Source of the DNA: Pantoea agglomerans
GTDB taxonomy: Bacteria > Pseudomonadota > Gammaproteobacteria > Enterobacterales > Enterobacteriaceae
Assembly (NCBI RefSeq): GCF_020149765.1
Contig: NZ_CP083808.1
Coordinates: 463,898-527,897, forward strand
Length of the DNA stretch: 64,000 nt
Direction of reading: 5' to 3'
In this document: piece by piece, positions 17,880 to 26,866 of the stretch
How positions within the stretch are numbered: the stretch's first letter is position 1
Layout: each line of letters begins with the position of its first letter
Made by a program: the position numbers and the translations under genes
Notes under the pieces: generated by a model
What the model saw: only the letters and a program-made list of their open reading frames with translations
The model's database searches: none
What the model was told of the DNA's origin: nothing

Positions 17880-18345
17880 CTAAATGGCCAGGCATAACGA
17901 TCTGTTTCCTGCGCTAACCTTGCCTGGCCTCGCCAGTCGCCCGCTGCCCTCCCTGAACCTTTCAGATATCGCATAATGCATATCAGCAACCAGAGTGAAG
18001 TTCCGCCGCCTGCAGACCGGTGGGTGCAAATTCCTCGAGCGCCGGACATGACTCGCCGTGCCGCTCCCTGACGGTACGCTCAAGCACGACACTGGAATGT
18101 TTGCGGATAACCCATGTGCTCTGTTGTGAGAGGTCTCTGGCCGTTGTGATGCGCATGGCATTCAGCTTTTTACTGATACGCCGTCCGACGCCTCATCCAT
18201 CCTCAACAGGCACGAGCGCCATCAGTTTTTACTGCCGGTCGGTATTCGACATTTCGATAACGCCACCGGTCTGCTTCCACTTCCTGGTGGCGTAATTTGT
18301 CAGCCTGGCAAGGATCTTGTTCTGAGCGATGCCCACGCCGGCCAG
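17880..18345 (-). pseudogene. umuC: umuC (DNA polymerase V catalytic subunit) remnant
   Basis: The minus-strand translation begins AGVGIAQNKILARLTNYATR, then KWKQTGGVIEMSNTDRQ, a stop, KLMALVPVEDG, a stop, GVGRRISKKLNAM and SSVVLERTVRERHGES, then PALEEFAP. This is the middle of UmuC/MucB/ImpB-type Y-family polymerases, including the helix-hairpin region and the L-E-R-T-V-R-E-L-R-G box. The two in-frame stops and the missing N-terminal catalytic half make it a pseudogene. After LEEFAP the similarity fades toward 17880. Such genes are frequent plasmid passengers. Confidence 0.8.
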
Positions 18346-18388
18346 GTTTAGCAAAGCTTTATCAAGTTTCGACCTTAGGAGAGTCATT

Positions 18389-19855
18389 TCAACTTCTGTA
18401 GCAGTCGCCGTCTTTAATGATTTCGCCCTTAATCAGTCTCGAATAAATCTCTGCGCTCAGCTTGGGAGTCCTTTCTTGATTAGCATAGTCAACATAAATC
18501 AGCCCAAACCTTGTTCTGTAGCCACTCATCCACTCCAGGTTATCGTGACTGGACCATACGTAATAACCTTTGACTTTAGAACCCTGCTCCAGAGCCTTTG
18601 CTACTGCACCAATATGGTCGCGAATATAAAGGCATCGGTTAGAGTCATTAACCTGCCCGTTTACTTTGATGTCTTCATCCTTGAAAGCGGCACCATTTTC
18701 AGTGATAAGCACGTCCGGATTGCCATAGTTTAGCCGTAATTCGGCTAACAAACGCTCAAGCTGATCGGGCCTGACCGGGCCGGTGAAGGCAATTTTCTGG
18801 TCGTCAGGATTGTAGAATTCTGGCGCATAATCTGAATCGCCGTTGAGGTCATGTCGGATATACAAAGGTGCATAGTAGTTAACCCCAATAAATCCAAAGT
18901 TCGCCTGGTGTATTGTCTTTGCATCCTCCGGAAGAATATCTGCATCGATTTTATTCAAGGCAAGAAACGACAGCACCTGCTCAGGATATTTTCCTTTGTA
19001 GATTGAGTCCAGAAACCAGCGGTTCATAATGCCATCGGTCATTTCTGCATCGTTGATATCTGCGGCGATGGCATTCTTTTCAGTGAGAATCGGGAAAAGC
19101 GGAACTGCAATGCCAAGCGCCCCCTCATACCCCGATTTTCTAAAAATATTCTGGGCCGCAGCGCTGGCCAGCAAGATATGATTTAGCGATTTCAGCGCAT
19201 TGCCTAAATTTTCTTTTTTCGGAATGAGCGGAGGATAGGTGCCCACATCTTTTCCGGCTAGCTTTTCCGCCGCAAGCGTGTTCTGTGCAACTTCCACTGT
19301 AGGTTCATTAACCAGGACAAACTGATCGGCCAGGTCATGAAAATTGTCAAAAATGACTTTTGCATAATCTGCGTACCATCCGATCGCGTCTCTGTTCAGC
19401 CAGCCGCCTCTGGCCGCCAGCGTTAACGGCATATCCCAGTGGTAAAGCGTGATCAGCGGTTTAATGCCCGCCGCTTTCAGGTCGCAGATGAACTGTCGGT
19501 AATGCTGGATGCCTTTCTCATTTATCTTGCCTGTGCCGTCAGGCAGGATACGGGTCCAGGATATTGAAAATCGGTAACTCGTCAGCCCCAGCTTTTTGAA
19601 TAAAGCGATGTCTTTGAGGTACTGGTTTCTGTCATAAAAGTTGATAGCCGTGTTTCCATTGACGTCTGGTCCAGCAATTTTTTTATCGCTCAGGTAGTAA
19701 TCCCACACCGATTTCCCTTTTCCATCCGCCTCCACGGCACCTTCAATCTGATAAGCTGCTGATGAAGCTCCCCACTGAAAATCCGGAGGAAATGGCGTTG
19801 CGCTTATCGCTGAAGAAGAGGCAACCAAACTACAAAGCGCAGCAAATATTTTCAT
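18389..19855 (-). CDS. Secreted glycoside hydrolase family 1 beta-glucosidase
   Basis: This encodes 488 residues. After a signal peptide (MKIFAALCSLVASSSAIS) comes a full GH1 barrel: FQWGASSAAYQIEGA, TLYHWDMP, acid/base Glu184 in VNEPTVE, and nucleophile Glu386 in ITENGAAF. Both catalytic glutamates are present, so it should cleave beta-glycosides by a retaining mechanism. An export signal is unusual, since enterobacterial GH1 enzymes are mostly cytoplasmic phospho-beta-glucosidases coupled to PTS uptake. No PTS genes are near. It may process plant glycosides outside the cytoplasm. GGAGA lies about eleven bases before the ATG. Confidence 0.9.
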   Translation of the reverse strand: MKIFAALCSLVASSSAISATPFPPDFQWGASSAAYQIEGAVEADGKGKSVWDYYLSDKKIAGPDVNGNTAINFYDRNQYLKDIALFKKLGLTSYRFSISWTRILPDGTGKINEKGIQHYRQFICDLKAAGIKPLITLYHWDMPLTLAARGGWLNRDAIGWYADYAKVIFDNFHDLADQFVLVNEPTVEVAQNTLAAEKLAGKDVGTYPPLIPKKENLGNALKSLNHILLASAAAQNIFRKSGYEGALGIAVPLFPILTEKNAIAADINDAEMTDGIMNRWFLDSIYKGKYPEQVLSFLALNKIDADILPEDAKTIHQANFGFIGVNYYAPLYIRHDLNGDSDYAPEFYNPDDQKIAFTGPVRPDQLERLLAELRLNYGNPDVLITENGAAFKDEDIKVNGQVNDSNRCLYIRDHIGAVAKALEQGSKVKGYYVWSSHDNLEWMSGYRTRFGLIYVDYANQERTPKLSAEIYSRLIKGEIIKDGDCYRS

Positions 19856-19994
19856 TTTTATGTCTTCTCCGGTTGAATTTTACTCCAATGTTTTTTAGCC
19901 ACTGATACAGTCCGCCTGTGACAGAAATGAACGGTCATGCCTGCCTGATTAAAGCAAAATTCTCAAAGCGGATCGCCAGAATCATGCCAGCAAC

Positions 19995-20010
19995 TATACT
20001 GAACAGTACA
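19995..20010. promoter_or_regulatory. TetR-type operator, copy A (upstream of kelch gene)
   Basis: TATACTGAACAGTACA matches 13 of 16 bases of the perfect palindrome seen at 31843, and GTTCA continues the match to 20015. It lies 55 bases before the kelch gene start. TATACT inside it could serve as a -10 element, so binding would block transcription. Confidence 0.6.
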
Positions 20011-20065
20011 GTTCAAAATAGTGTCTTTGGCAATCTTTCTTTTGAACATTCTCTGGAGAAATGGC

Positions 20066-21022
20066 ATGAAAACCACCCCCATGATTTTGCTTATGTACAC
20101 ACTGCTAACCGGAGCTTCATGCAGTCATGCAACAGAAGTGACAAATTCGGGTCACTGGTCCAGGGGCGCCGATGCCCCTTCTCCACGTTCTGAAGTTGCA
20201 GTCGCTTCGGTGGGATCGAAAGCTTATGTAATTGGCGACTACAATGGTGCAACCCAACTTCTGATTTATGAAATGGCTTCTGATAAGTGGTCGACCGGTG
20301 CTGATTTCCCTCACGCTGTCCACCATGCTGCTGCCATTGCCTGGGAAGGAAAAGTGTATGTTTTTGGAGGATATATAAATGGATGGACGGCTACGCGTGA
20401 GGTCTGGATTTACGATCCGGCTTCAGACAAATGGCGTCGGGGACCTGATATGCCGCATGAACGCGCCGCCGGAGGTGCTGTAGTTGTTAATGGCACGGTC
20501 CATCTTATCGGAGGAAGTGTTTCAGGCAGGAAAAATACCGCACTGCACGACGTCTGGAACATGGCGGAGCACACATGGTCTGTCGCCGCCCCCCTGCCCG
20601 TCAGGCGGGATCATCTTGCAGTAGACTCGATAAACGGAAAAATTATTGTCGCAGGCGGTCGTAAAGACGGTAGCCCATCTGACAATATCGGTCCTGTTGA
20701 AATATACGATCCGGCTTTGGATAAATGGTCTGGCGCACAGGAAATGCCTGTTGAGCGTAGCGGCATGGCACATGCTGTTATCGAAAATCATCTCTTTCTG
20801 TTTGGTGGTGAAGGGTCGTCTCAGGCATATAGTGACAGTGAAAAATATAATTTTTTCCGTAATAGCTGGAAAAAATTATCCCCCCTCCCTACGCCACGGC
20901 ACGGTTTTGGCGCAACTGTTTACCAGAACAAAATTTACACCCTGACTGGCAGCCCTGAGCCCGGTGGGGATCGCTCCGTTGTTGTTGAAATTTATACGCC
21001 CGCTTTTGAGGAGATCAAATGA
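20066..21022 (+). CDS. Exported kelch-repeat beta-propeller protein
   Basis: This encodes 318 residues from the ATG at 20066 (GGAGA seven bases upstream). The start 15 codons earlier would put charged residues before the signal peptide. After the leader (LLMYTLLTGASCSHA) the chain carries about six kelch repeats, each with a G-G and later Y-D-P/W pair: KVYVFGGYINGW, VWIYDPASDKWRRGPDMP, VHLIGGS, IIVAGGRKDGS, VEIYDPALDKWSGAQEMP, LFLFGGEGSS. It is a galactose-oxidase-like propeller without visible copper ligands. It is coupled by ATGA to a GlcG-like gene and sits behind a TetR-type operator. The ligand is unknown. Confidence 0.85.
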   Translation: MKTTPMILLMYTLLTGASCSHATEVTNSGHWSRGADAPSPRSEVAVASVGSKAYVIGDYNGATQLLIYEMASDKWSTGADFPHAVHHAAAIAWEGKVYVFGGYINGWTATREVWIYDPASDKWRRGPDMPHERAAGGAVVVNGTVHLIGGSVSGRKNTALHDVWNMAEHTWSVAAPLPVRRDHLAVDSINGKIIVAGGRKDGSPSDNIGPVEIYDPALDKWSGAQEMPVERSGMAHAVIENHLFLFGGEGSSQAYSDSEKYNFFRNSWKKLSPLPTPRHGFGATVYQNKIYTLTGSPEPGGDRSVVVEIYTPAFEEIK

Positions 21023-21438
21023 AAACACAGCAGATATTGCAGCTGACTGATGCATCCGCTATCAGTCAGGCCTGTAAAACCCGTGCGACAGAGCTGAATG
21101 TTGCTGTCAGCATCGTTGTCCTGGATGGGCATGGTCATCTGATACTGAGTGAACGCCTGGACGGAGCACAGTTTCAGACACCTGACGTAGCAAAGGGAAA
21201 AGCGCTTACTGCAGTTATGATGAGGCAACCCAGCCGAACTATTGAGGATGCTGCGCTTGCCAGATTAACCCTGTGCAGTTTTCGGGATGGCCGGTTGCCG
21301 ATTCAGGGAGGGCTACCACTTTTTATTCATGAGGAGTGTGTGGGAAGCGTGGGTGTCTCCGGTGGAAGTCCGGACCAGGATGAGATGATTGCCCAGGCTG
21401 GCATTGAATACTTTATGCGTAAAATCCAGCAATCCTGA
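21019..21438 (+). CDS. GlcG/HbpS-like (DUF336) protein
   Basis: This 139-residue protein overlaps the kelch gene by four bases (ATGA). It has the family layout: AISQACKTRATELNVAVSIVV, VLDGHGHLILSERLDGA, AKGKALTAVMM and a closing GGLPLFI, then VGSVGVSGGSPDQDE. HbpS binds haem and GlcG is a glycolate-operon accessory protein; the biochemical role of most members is unknown. It is cytoplasmic, with no leader, whereas its partner is exported, so the two may not touch directly. It is probably co-regulated through operator copy A. Confidence 0.85.
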   Translation: MKTQQILQLTDASAISQACKTRATELNVAVSIVVLDGHGHLILSERLDGAQFQTPDVAKGKALTAVMMRQPSRTIEDAALARLTLCSFRDGRLPIQGGLPLFIHEECVGSVGVSGGSPDQDEMIAQAGIEYFMRKIQQS

Positions 21439-21442
21439 TAAG

Positions 21443-21474
21443 CAGGACCATGAGACAATTTTCTCATGGTCCTG
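21443..21474. terminator. Bidirectional terminator
   Basis: CAGGACCATGAGA (21443-21455) pairs with TCTCATGGTCCTG (21462-21474), a perfect 13-bp stem between convergent genes. Confidence 0.85.
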
Positions 21475-21481
21475 TCTGTCA

Positions 21482-22804
21482 TCAGTGGTGCAGTTCTTTT
21501 ACAATTTTCTTCCGACTTAAGCCTGGCTGGAATGTTTTACTCTCTGAGATCGCAGAAAGCGTATTTTTATAAATAACGCCATCCTTCATAACCAATGTAA
21601 TCTTTTCAGGATCCTGCAATACCCGAATATCGGATAAGGGATTTCCCTCAATCAAAAGGATATCTGCAAGATATCCTTCTTTAATTCTGCCCAGCTCATG
21701 CTCCTGCATCATTAACTCACCCCCCATCCGTGTTGCTGAAACTAGTGCTTCCATATTTGTCATGCCCAGATAAGTCGTGAAATATTCCAGGTCGTGTGCA
21801 TTGGTACCATGTGGCATCCAGGCAAAACCATAGTCGCCTCCAGGGAGTATACGAATACCCCGCTTATGCATTTTACTCAGTGTTTCAACCGCGACCTCCA
21901 GCTCTCGCTTATATCCCATCAGCTCTGCTTTTTCAGGAGTAATACCATATTCGGATGCGTTAAAGTTGGTGCGAATCAGCCAGGCCAGACCAGGCGCTAC
22001 AAAATGCTTATCTTTATTTGCCTCCAGCATATCGAGTGCTTCATCATCCGCAAAACTTGCGTGATAGACCATTTCTATACCATAGCGGACACACTGCTTA
22101 ACTGACTCACTCGAGCGGGCATGAGCAGCAACTCGTTTGCCGAACCGCTTAGCCTCACTGACCAGCATCGCGACTTCTTCTTCTGCAAACGGAGAAGTTT
22201 CAGCAGGAATGCCCGCAATATATTCACCTGAAAGATTAATTTTCAGATGATCCACCCCATATTTTATAAAGGTCCTGACAGAGCGGCGAATTTCTTCAGG
22301 CCCGCAGCAGATACTGCCAAAATTAAGTTCAGCAAAAGGCAGATGAGGGAGCGTATTATCGCCCAGTGTCCCTATCGTCGTGACTTCCTGACTGCCTGCC
22401 AGGTAGCGTGGCCCGGGAAATTGCCCTGAATTAATCGCATTCCTCAAAACCACATCGAGCCTGGGTTTTGCTGCAGCAGCACCAATGCAGGACGTCCAGC
22501 CCATGTCGAGGTAGCGTTTCGCAACGCTGACACACCAGAGAATATGTTCTTCAGGCGGCATCATCTGAATAGCGGACAGTGTAGGCTGGTCATTCCAGGA
22601 AAAATGCGTGTGCGCTTCCGTCATGCCGGGCATCAGAAAAGCTCCTTCACCATCAATAATTTCTGTATCTTTCAGATTTCTGTCAAACTCATGATGGAAG
22701 ACTTTTTTTATCCTTTTTCCTTCGATCAGTACATGACCATGAAAAGGGGTTTCTCCACTTCCATCGAATACAATGACATTGGTAAAAAGCGTGTTAGGTT
22801 GCAT
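21482..22804 (-). CDS. Amidohydrolase, imidazolonepropionase-like
   Basis: This 440-residue enzyme of the metal-dependent amidohydrolase superfamily has PGMTEAHTHFSWND (HxH), a mid-chain Lys (DHLKINLSGE), His in RVAAHARSSES and MVYHASFADDE, and Asp in LPGGDYGFAW. The C-terminal part closes with LGRIKEGYLADILLIEGNPL. These ligands support a cytoplasmic, metal-dependent hydrolase of C-N or lactone bonds. It is the last of three leftward genes behind a FAH-family enzyme and an alpha/beta hydrolase, a set that looks like a catabolic pathway cutting a ring or amide and processing the acid products. The substrate is unknown. Confidence 0.87.
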   Translation of the reverse strand: MQPNTLFTNVIVFDGSGETPFHGHVLIEGKRIKKVFHHEFDRNLKDTEIIDGEGAFLMPGMTEAHTHFSWNDQPTLSAIQMMPPEEHILWCVSVAKRYLDMGWTSCIGAAAAKPRLDVVLRNAINSGQFPGPRYLAGSQEVTTIGTLGDNTLPHLPFAELNFGSICCGPEEIRRSVRTFIKYGVDHLKINLSGEYIAGIPAETSPFAEEEVAMLVSEAKRFGKRVAAHARSSESVKQCVRYGIEMVYHASFADDEALDMLEANKDKHFVAPGLAWLIRTNFNASEYGITPEKAELMGYKRELEVAVETLSKMHKRGIRILPGGDYGFAWMPHGTNAHDLEYFTTYLGMTNMEALVSATRMGGELMMQEHELGRIKEGYLADILLIEGNPLSDIRVLQDPEKITLVMKDGVIYKNTLSAISESKTFQPGLSRKKIVKELHH

Positions 22805-22874
22805 TTTTATCTCCTGTCGTCGAGCTTGTAGGGTAGAGTTTTGTTTTACTTTTTTGTTTTCTAAGGCTGCAACG

Positions 22875-23666
22875 CTACGGGCTGATTTTTAAATCCTGAT
22901 AAAAGTGCATCAGTCTGTCTGCGCACTCTTCTGGTTTTTCAAATGTGGTCCAGTGCCCACAGTCTGTGAGAACGGTTTCGCGGCAATTGCTCAGGTCTTT
23001 GGCAAACTCGTGCATTTTTTCAGGCGAACCTACGGCATCCTCATTACCCGTAATGAGCATTACTGGCGCTGTGATCTTTCTGATGTCTGCCGGCTGCGCT
23101 TCTGCCAGAGCACCACAACTCGCACCATATCCTTCAGGGGTCTGCCGCATGACACATTCTCTGACCAGTGCAACCACTGCCGGATTTGAGGCATGCGTTT
23201 CGGCACTGAGAGCACCGGTAACGATGGTATCGGCGATTTTCTGCATGGCACTCAGGCCGCCTGATATCGCTGCCCGGCTTCGTTCTTGAATTGCGGCTCT
23301 GCCTGTATCCGGCGGTGAGAGCAACGGACCAAACAACGCAAGGCTTTTAACCAACCCCGGATACTGCGCTGTGAGATGCATAGCGATAATGGTACCCATG
23401 GAATGGGCGACCAGATGAACCTGGCTGACAGAAAGATCATCCAGAAGCTGCTTCATCTTCTCCACATAGAAGGCGATGCTGAGAACTCCATCCGGTAAGG
23501 GAGAACGACCACTACCGGGTAAGTCGGGACGAATGACCCTGAAGCCGGATAGTGCCCCCATTACCGGAGTCCAGATATTGGATGTCCCGCCCAGGCCATG
23601 AATGCAAAGCAGCGCCTCTCCTTCCCCTGAAATCTCCACCGCCATCTCTTTGTGCAATTCGGTCAT
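22875..23666 (-). CDS. Alpha/beta hydrolase, 3-oxoadipate enol-lactonase-like
   Basis: This encodes 263 residues without a leader. Motifs are LLCIHGLGGTSNIW (oxyanion), RPDLPGSGRSP, nucleophile Ser in HLVAHSMGT, Asp in LITGNEDAVGSP, and His in DCGHWTTFEKPEE. This is the arrangement of PcaD and meta-cleavage hydrolases. Its start overlaps the end of the FAH-family gene by four bases, and 70 bases separate it from the amidohydrolase, so all three are probably one operon. It would act on a ring-opened or lactone intermediate. Confidence 0.88.
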   Translation of the reverse strand: MTELHKEMAVEISGEGEALLCIHGLGGTSNIWTPVMGALSGFRVIRPDLPGSGRSPLPDGVLSIAFYVEKMKQLLDDLSVSQVHLVAHSMGTIIAMHLTAQYPGLVKSLALFGPLLSPPDTGRAAIQERSRAAISGGLSAMQKIADTIVTGALSAETHASNPAVVALVRECVMRQTPEGYGASCGALAEAQPADIRKITAPVMLITGNEDAVGSPEKMHEFAKDLSNCRETVLTDCGHWTTFEKPEECADRLMHFYQDLKISP

Positions 23667-24544
23667 TGGTCCACCTCATTCTCCAGAGTTCCGACTCCGC
23701 TGATCTCAATACAGACACTGTCGCCTGCCTGAAGGAATTTTGGCGGTGTAAATCCAATTCCTACACCTGCAGGCGTGCCGGTTGCAATGACATCGCCCGG
23801 TTTAAGTTCAATACCGGCTGAAAGTGTTTCTACAAGCGTGGGAATGTCGAAAATCAGTTGTGAAACAGAGGCATGCTGTCTTAATTCACCATTTACCCAG
23901 CAGCGGAGAGTTGTCCGGGAAAGATCCATCTCGTCTGCAGTCGTTATCCACGGTCCCATCGGGCAGAATCCATCCAGAGATTTACCAATAAACCACTGGC
24001 GATGATTTTTTTGAAGGTCTCTGGCGGTCATATCATTAATTACCGTGTAGCCCCACACGTGCTCAGAGGCATTCTGTCGGGTGATATTTTTGCCACCTTT
24101 TCCGATGATTACACCCAGCTCAGCTTCATAGTCCAGTTGACTGGTTACGTTCTTATGCCGGGGGATTTTTTGTTTATGACCGATGACTGTTTCTGGCGTT
24201 TTAGTAAAAACAACCGGAAATTCTGGGGCGATTTCACCTTCTTTTGCACTGTGATCAAAACCGGATTTGCTGAACTCTGCGGCATGATCGTGATAGTTCT
24301 TTCCGACACAGAAAATGTTTCTCTCAGGAGTGATCGGCGGCAGAATATTCACTGCACTTAATGGGAATCCTTCACCTGATATATCAAACGATTGCACTTT
24401 CTCTTCCCAGTTCCTGATAAGGTGCTGCATGTTGCATGGCTGAGTCTGAAGAGGATCTGTTACAGGCCAGTATGTTTCTGTTTCAGCATTAATAATGGCG
24501 ATAAAAGGTTTACCGCCTGGTTTAGCGAGAGTTGCGACTTTCAT
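23663..24544 (-). CDS. Fumarylacetoacetate hydrolase family protein
   Basis: This 293-residue member of the FAH/2-hydroxyhepta-diene-dioate isomerase superfamily has FCVGKNYHDHAAEF, FTKTPETVIG, DYEAELGVIIGKGGKN (metal Asp/Glu), NDMTARDLQK, GKSLDGFCPMGPW, and ATGTPAGVGIGF. The metal-binding residues are in place. Members hydrolyse, hydrate or isomerise beta-diketo acids late in aromatic breakdown. It is first in a three-gene operon read away from a GntR regulator, with a perfect palindrome in the shared promoter. Confidence 0.9.
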   Translation of the reverse strand: MKVATLAKPGGKPFIAIINAETETYWPVTDPLQTQPCNMQHLIRNWEEKVQSFDISGEGFPLSAVNILPPITPERNIFCVGKNYHDHAAEFSKSGFDHSAKEGEIAPEFPVVFTKTPETVIGHKQKIPRHKNVTSQLDYEAELGVIIGKGGKNITRQNASEHVWGYTVINDMTARDLQKNHRQWFIGKSLDGFCPMGPWITTADEMDLSRTTLRCWVNGELRQHASVSQLIFDIPTLVETLSAGIELKPGDVIATGTPAGVGIGFTPPKFLQAGDSVCIEISGVGTLENEVDQ

Positions 24545-24659
24545 CTATTGGTCCTCTTTTGGTTCTTTATTGGTATTTAATAAAAGTACAATGTATTCCA
24601 TGCTGAACAGGAATGAACTCTTTTTTTGCCGATAATTGATACAGTTCAAACTTTTATTC

Positions 24660-24671
24660 ATTGGATCCAAT
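24660..24671. promoter_or_regulatory. Perfect 12-bp palindrome, likely GntR operator
   Basis: ATTGGATCCAAT lies in the spacer between the FAH gene and the divergent GntR gene, directly before TTGGTATAAG. A second, imperfect copy (ATTGGATTC) begins at 24695. The position fits autorepression and control of the catabolic operon. Confidence 0.5.
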
Positions 24672-24719
24672 TGGTATAAGATTAAAATGTATTGATTGGA
24701 TTCTACTAAGGGGGCTGCT

Positions 24720-25433
24720 TTGAGAGAGATTATTGCAAAGAAATCAGTGCGTTCTCCCGGTGGGCTGAAGCTAGCCAGCTATCTCATTGAGGAGATCGAA
24801 AGTGGGCGAATGCTGCCGGGTCAGAAATTACCTGCCGAAAGAGAACTGTGTGAACAATTTGATGTGTCCAGAGGATCGGTCCGGCGTGTCCTGACCAATC
24901 TTAAAGAGCTGAATCTCATCACACAGACTGTCGGGAGTGGCACCTTTGTCACTGCTAATGCCGGGGACATTGCTGAAAGCCGCAACCGCGCACTCAACAG
25001 AATAGAGATAAGCCCTGCAGAACTGATGGCAGCCAGATTACTGATCGAGCCGCAAATGCCTGCCCTCATAGTTCTTCATGCGACGAACAACGATTTTGAC
25101 AAAATGGACCATTGTATTATCCGGTCTGAAGCGGCAACCACGATTGATGAATTTGAATACTGGGATGGCGAGTTGCACAAGGAATTCGCATTTTCCACAC
25201 ATAATGCATTTTTTCTGCAGATACTTACGCTGACGAATGAGGTCAGAGATCGCGGTGAATGGGGAATGTTAAAAAGAAAATCGCTGACCGCAGCAAGGCG
25301 CGACCTCTATCAGCAACAGCATCGCGATATTGTTAAATCACTTCGCGATCGCGATGAGAAAACAGCACGTGAGCTGCTTTATGAACATCTGTTTACTGTT
25401 CAAAAAAACCTTTTTGACCCGGGCAGTCGCTGA
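24720..25433 (+). CDS. GntR/FadR-family regulator of the FAH operon
   Basis: This encodes 237 residues from the TTG at 24720, which has AAGGGGG five bases upstream; another TTG at 24696 lacks such a site. The winged helix is clear: KLASYLIEEIESGRML, QKLPAERELCEQFDVSRGS, then TVGSGTFVT. An all-alpha FCD-type effector domain follows, with LHKEFAFSTHNAFF and RHDIVKSLRDRD-like parts. FadR-type GntR proteins repress until a carboxylic acid binds. It is divergent from the FAH/hydrolase/amidohydrolase operon. Confidence 0.88.
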   Translation: MREIIAKKSVRSPGGLKLASYLIEEIESGRMLPGQKLPAERELCEQFDVSRGSVRRVLTNLKELNLITQTVGSGTFVTANAGDIAESRNRALNRIEISPAELMAARLLIEPQMPALIVLHATNNDFDKMDHCIIRSEAATTIDEFEYWDGELHKEFAFSTHNAFFLQILTLTNEVRDRGEWGMLKRKSLTAARRDLYQQQHRDIVKSLRDRDEKTARELLYEHLFTVQKNLFDPGSR

Positions 25434-25474
25434 ACTGACTATCAGAGGGTGCAAGACTTAAAACAAGTAATGCA

Positions 25475-25503
25475 CGCAGGATAGTTCTCCCTGCTATCCT
25501 GCG
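25475..25503. terminator. Hairpin between convergent genes
   Basis: CGCAGGATAG (25475-25484) pairs with CTATCCTGCG (25494-25503), lying between the GntR gene and the leftward transporter gene. Confidence 0.6.
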
Positions 25504-25538
25504 CTTTCGCAGGGTAAGGGTAAGATCATCCACACCGG

Positions 25539-26780
25539 TCATTCCTCTACAGACATCTTTTGCACCTGCCTGCGCATGGAAAAACATATTCCTGCGAGCA
25601 GAACAACACTGACACCATAGAATACCCCCCAGCTGATGTAAGGCAGCACAGTGGGAACACCCATTAAGAATAAGGTTGCTAAAAGCCTGCTTGCTCCGCA
25701 AAGAACGGCATAGTCTGTTGCTGACTGGTCAGTAGCGGCCCATTTCAATATAAGGGCATAAATAATTACACTAAGTGCAGTACATACAGCAGCCTGCAGA
25801 AGAGACCAGATTATTACGCCGTTAATATCTGCAAGGCCATGACTGATTACCGTGCCTGCCGCTGCCAGTGCGGTAATGATCAAAAGCAGCGCCATTGTCC
25901 GTAATGAGCCAAACCGGGACATAAGAGGGATGATTATCATTGCGGCTAAAGCATTCAGCATGGGCGACAACGTACCCAGCGTCCAGCCGATACGCTCCAG
26001 GGATGCGCCCATACTGACCAGGATAGGCCGCTGAAAATAAAACAGACCAATCAGGAATGTCGTGGCCACAGACAGCTGTAGAAGTTGTTTTCCGACACCT
26101 TTTCTCCTGAATGTCACCAGCAGGCTGGCACGATGAGGCAGACGGCAGATTTTATTCTCCGCTTTAGTCAGCATAAGAACCGGAAGGATGGTCAGCATCG
26201 GTAACAGAGCAGTGATGAAGAAAGTCCCTTTCCAGCCCAGTTGGGGAAATAACCCTACCAGTATGCCACCCCCCAGCATCCCCCCCAGCGCCAGCGCAGA
26301 AACCTTAAGCGCCGCAGCCACTGAGCGATATTTTGGTCCAATCATATCCACAGCAAGAGCATCCAGCGCCAGATCCATGGTCGCGACGGCAAAACAAACG
26401 GCCAGCCCGAGAAAAAACATACCTGCCGCGGGCAGACTGCTGCCAAATGCAATGGCAATAAGCAGACCAGAACTGACAATCTGACAAAGCGCAATCCAGC
26501 CGATACGGTGACTGAGCCAGGGCAATGAAATCCTGTCTACAACGGGTGCCCAGAGAAACGTCAATCCAAAGGGAATATAGAGTGCAATGACCCATCCCAT
26601 GGCCTGCAGATCGACACCCTGTGAAAGCAGAATGGGTGGAATACCGTATTCAAGGAGGCCAAAACAGACACCAAAGGATATATAGAGCAGCCCAAGCGAA
26701 AGCAATACCAGCGCCGGGCTAGCCTGACGTGCCTGGCCTGAAAGGGAACGGTCATGTAACGATGTTGTGCAGGTTTTCAT
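25539..26780 (-). CDS. MFS/PAT transporter, AmpG- or RhtX/FptX-like
   Basis: This encodes 413 residues from MKTCTTSLHDRSL; the open frame continues 24 codons upstream into operator sequence and is not used. About 12 hydrophobic helices are present. The region AVATMDLALDALAVDM matches the position of the conserved D-x-D-A-x-x-x-D segment in AmpG-like PAT permeases, a group that also contains the FptX/RhtX siderophore importers. A Fur-box-like site and a GntR-type site sit upstream, and this tips the inference toward iron-regulated uptake of a siderophore or similar cargo. AmpG itself is less likely because its locus is different. Transport direction is not shown by the sequence. Confidence 0.75.
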   Translation of the reverse strand: MKTCTTSLHDRSLSGQARQASPALVLLSLGLLYISFGVCFGLLEYGIPPILLSQGVDLQAMGWVIALYIPFGLTFLWAPVVDRISLPWLSHRIGWIALCQIVSSGLLIAIAFGSSLPAAGMFFLGLAVCFAVATMDLALDALAVDMIGPKYRSVAAALKVSALALGGMLGGGILVGLFPQLGWKGTFFITALLPMLTILPVLMLTKAENKICRLPHRASLLVTFRRKGVGKQLLQLSVATTFLIGLFYFQRPILVSMGASLERIGWTLGTLSPMLNALAAMIIIPLMSRFGSLRTMALLLIITALAAAGTVISHGLADINGVIIWSLLQAAVCTALSVIIYALILKWAATDQSATDYAVLCGASRLLATLFLMGVPTVLPYISWGVFYGVSVVLLAGICFSMRRQVQKMSVEE

Positions 26781-26842
26781 AACAGACTCTGAATCCAGTC
26801 GCCCCACATGGAATTGTGAAGACAAAAATATAGACGGCTTAA

Positions 26843-26856
26843 ATCCTATCATCCTA
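26843..26856 (-). promoter_or_regulatory. GntR-type operator, copy 1 (transporter promoter)
   Basis: On the minus strand this reads TAGGATGATAGGAT, identical to the copy at 36580 and close to those at 32596 and 36418. It lies 63 bases before the transporter start and ten bases downstream of the Fur-box-like site. Confidence 0.6.
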
Positions 26857-26866
26857 TGAATTTTCT

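Noticed and set aside
18020..18295. Plus-strand frame of 91 codons
   Set aside because: It is antisense to the umuC remnant, which explains the sequence.
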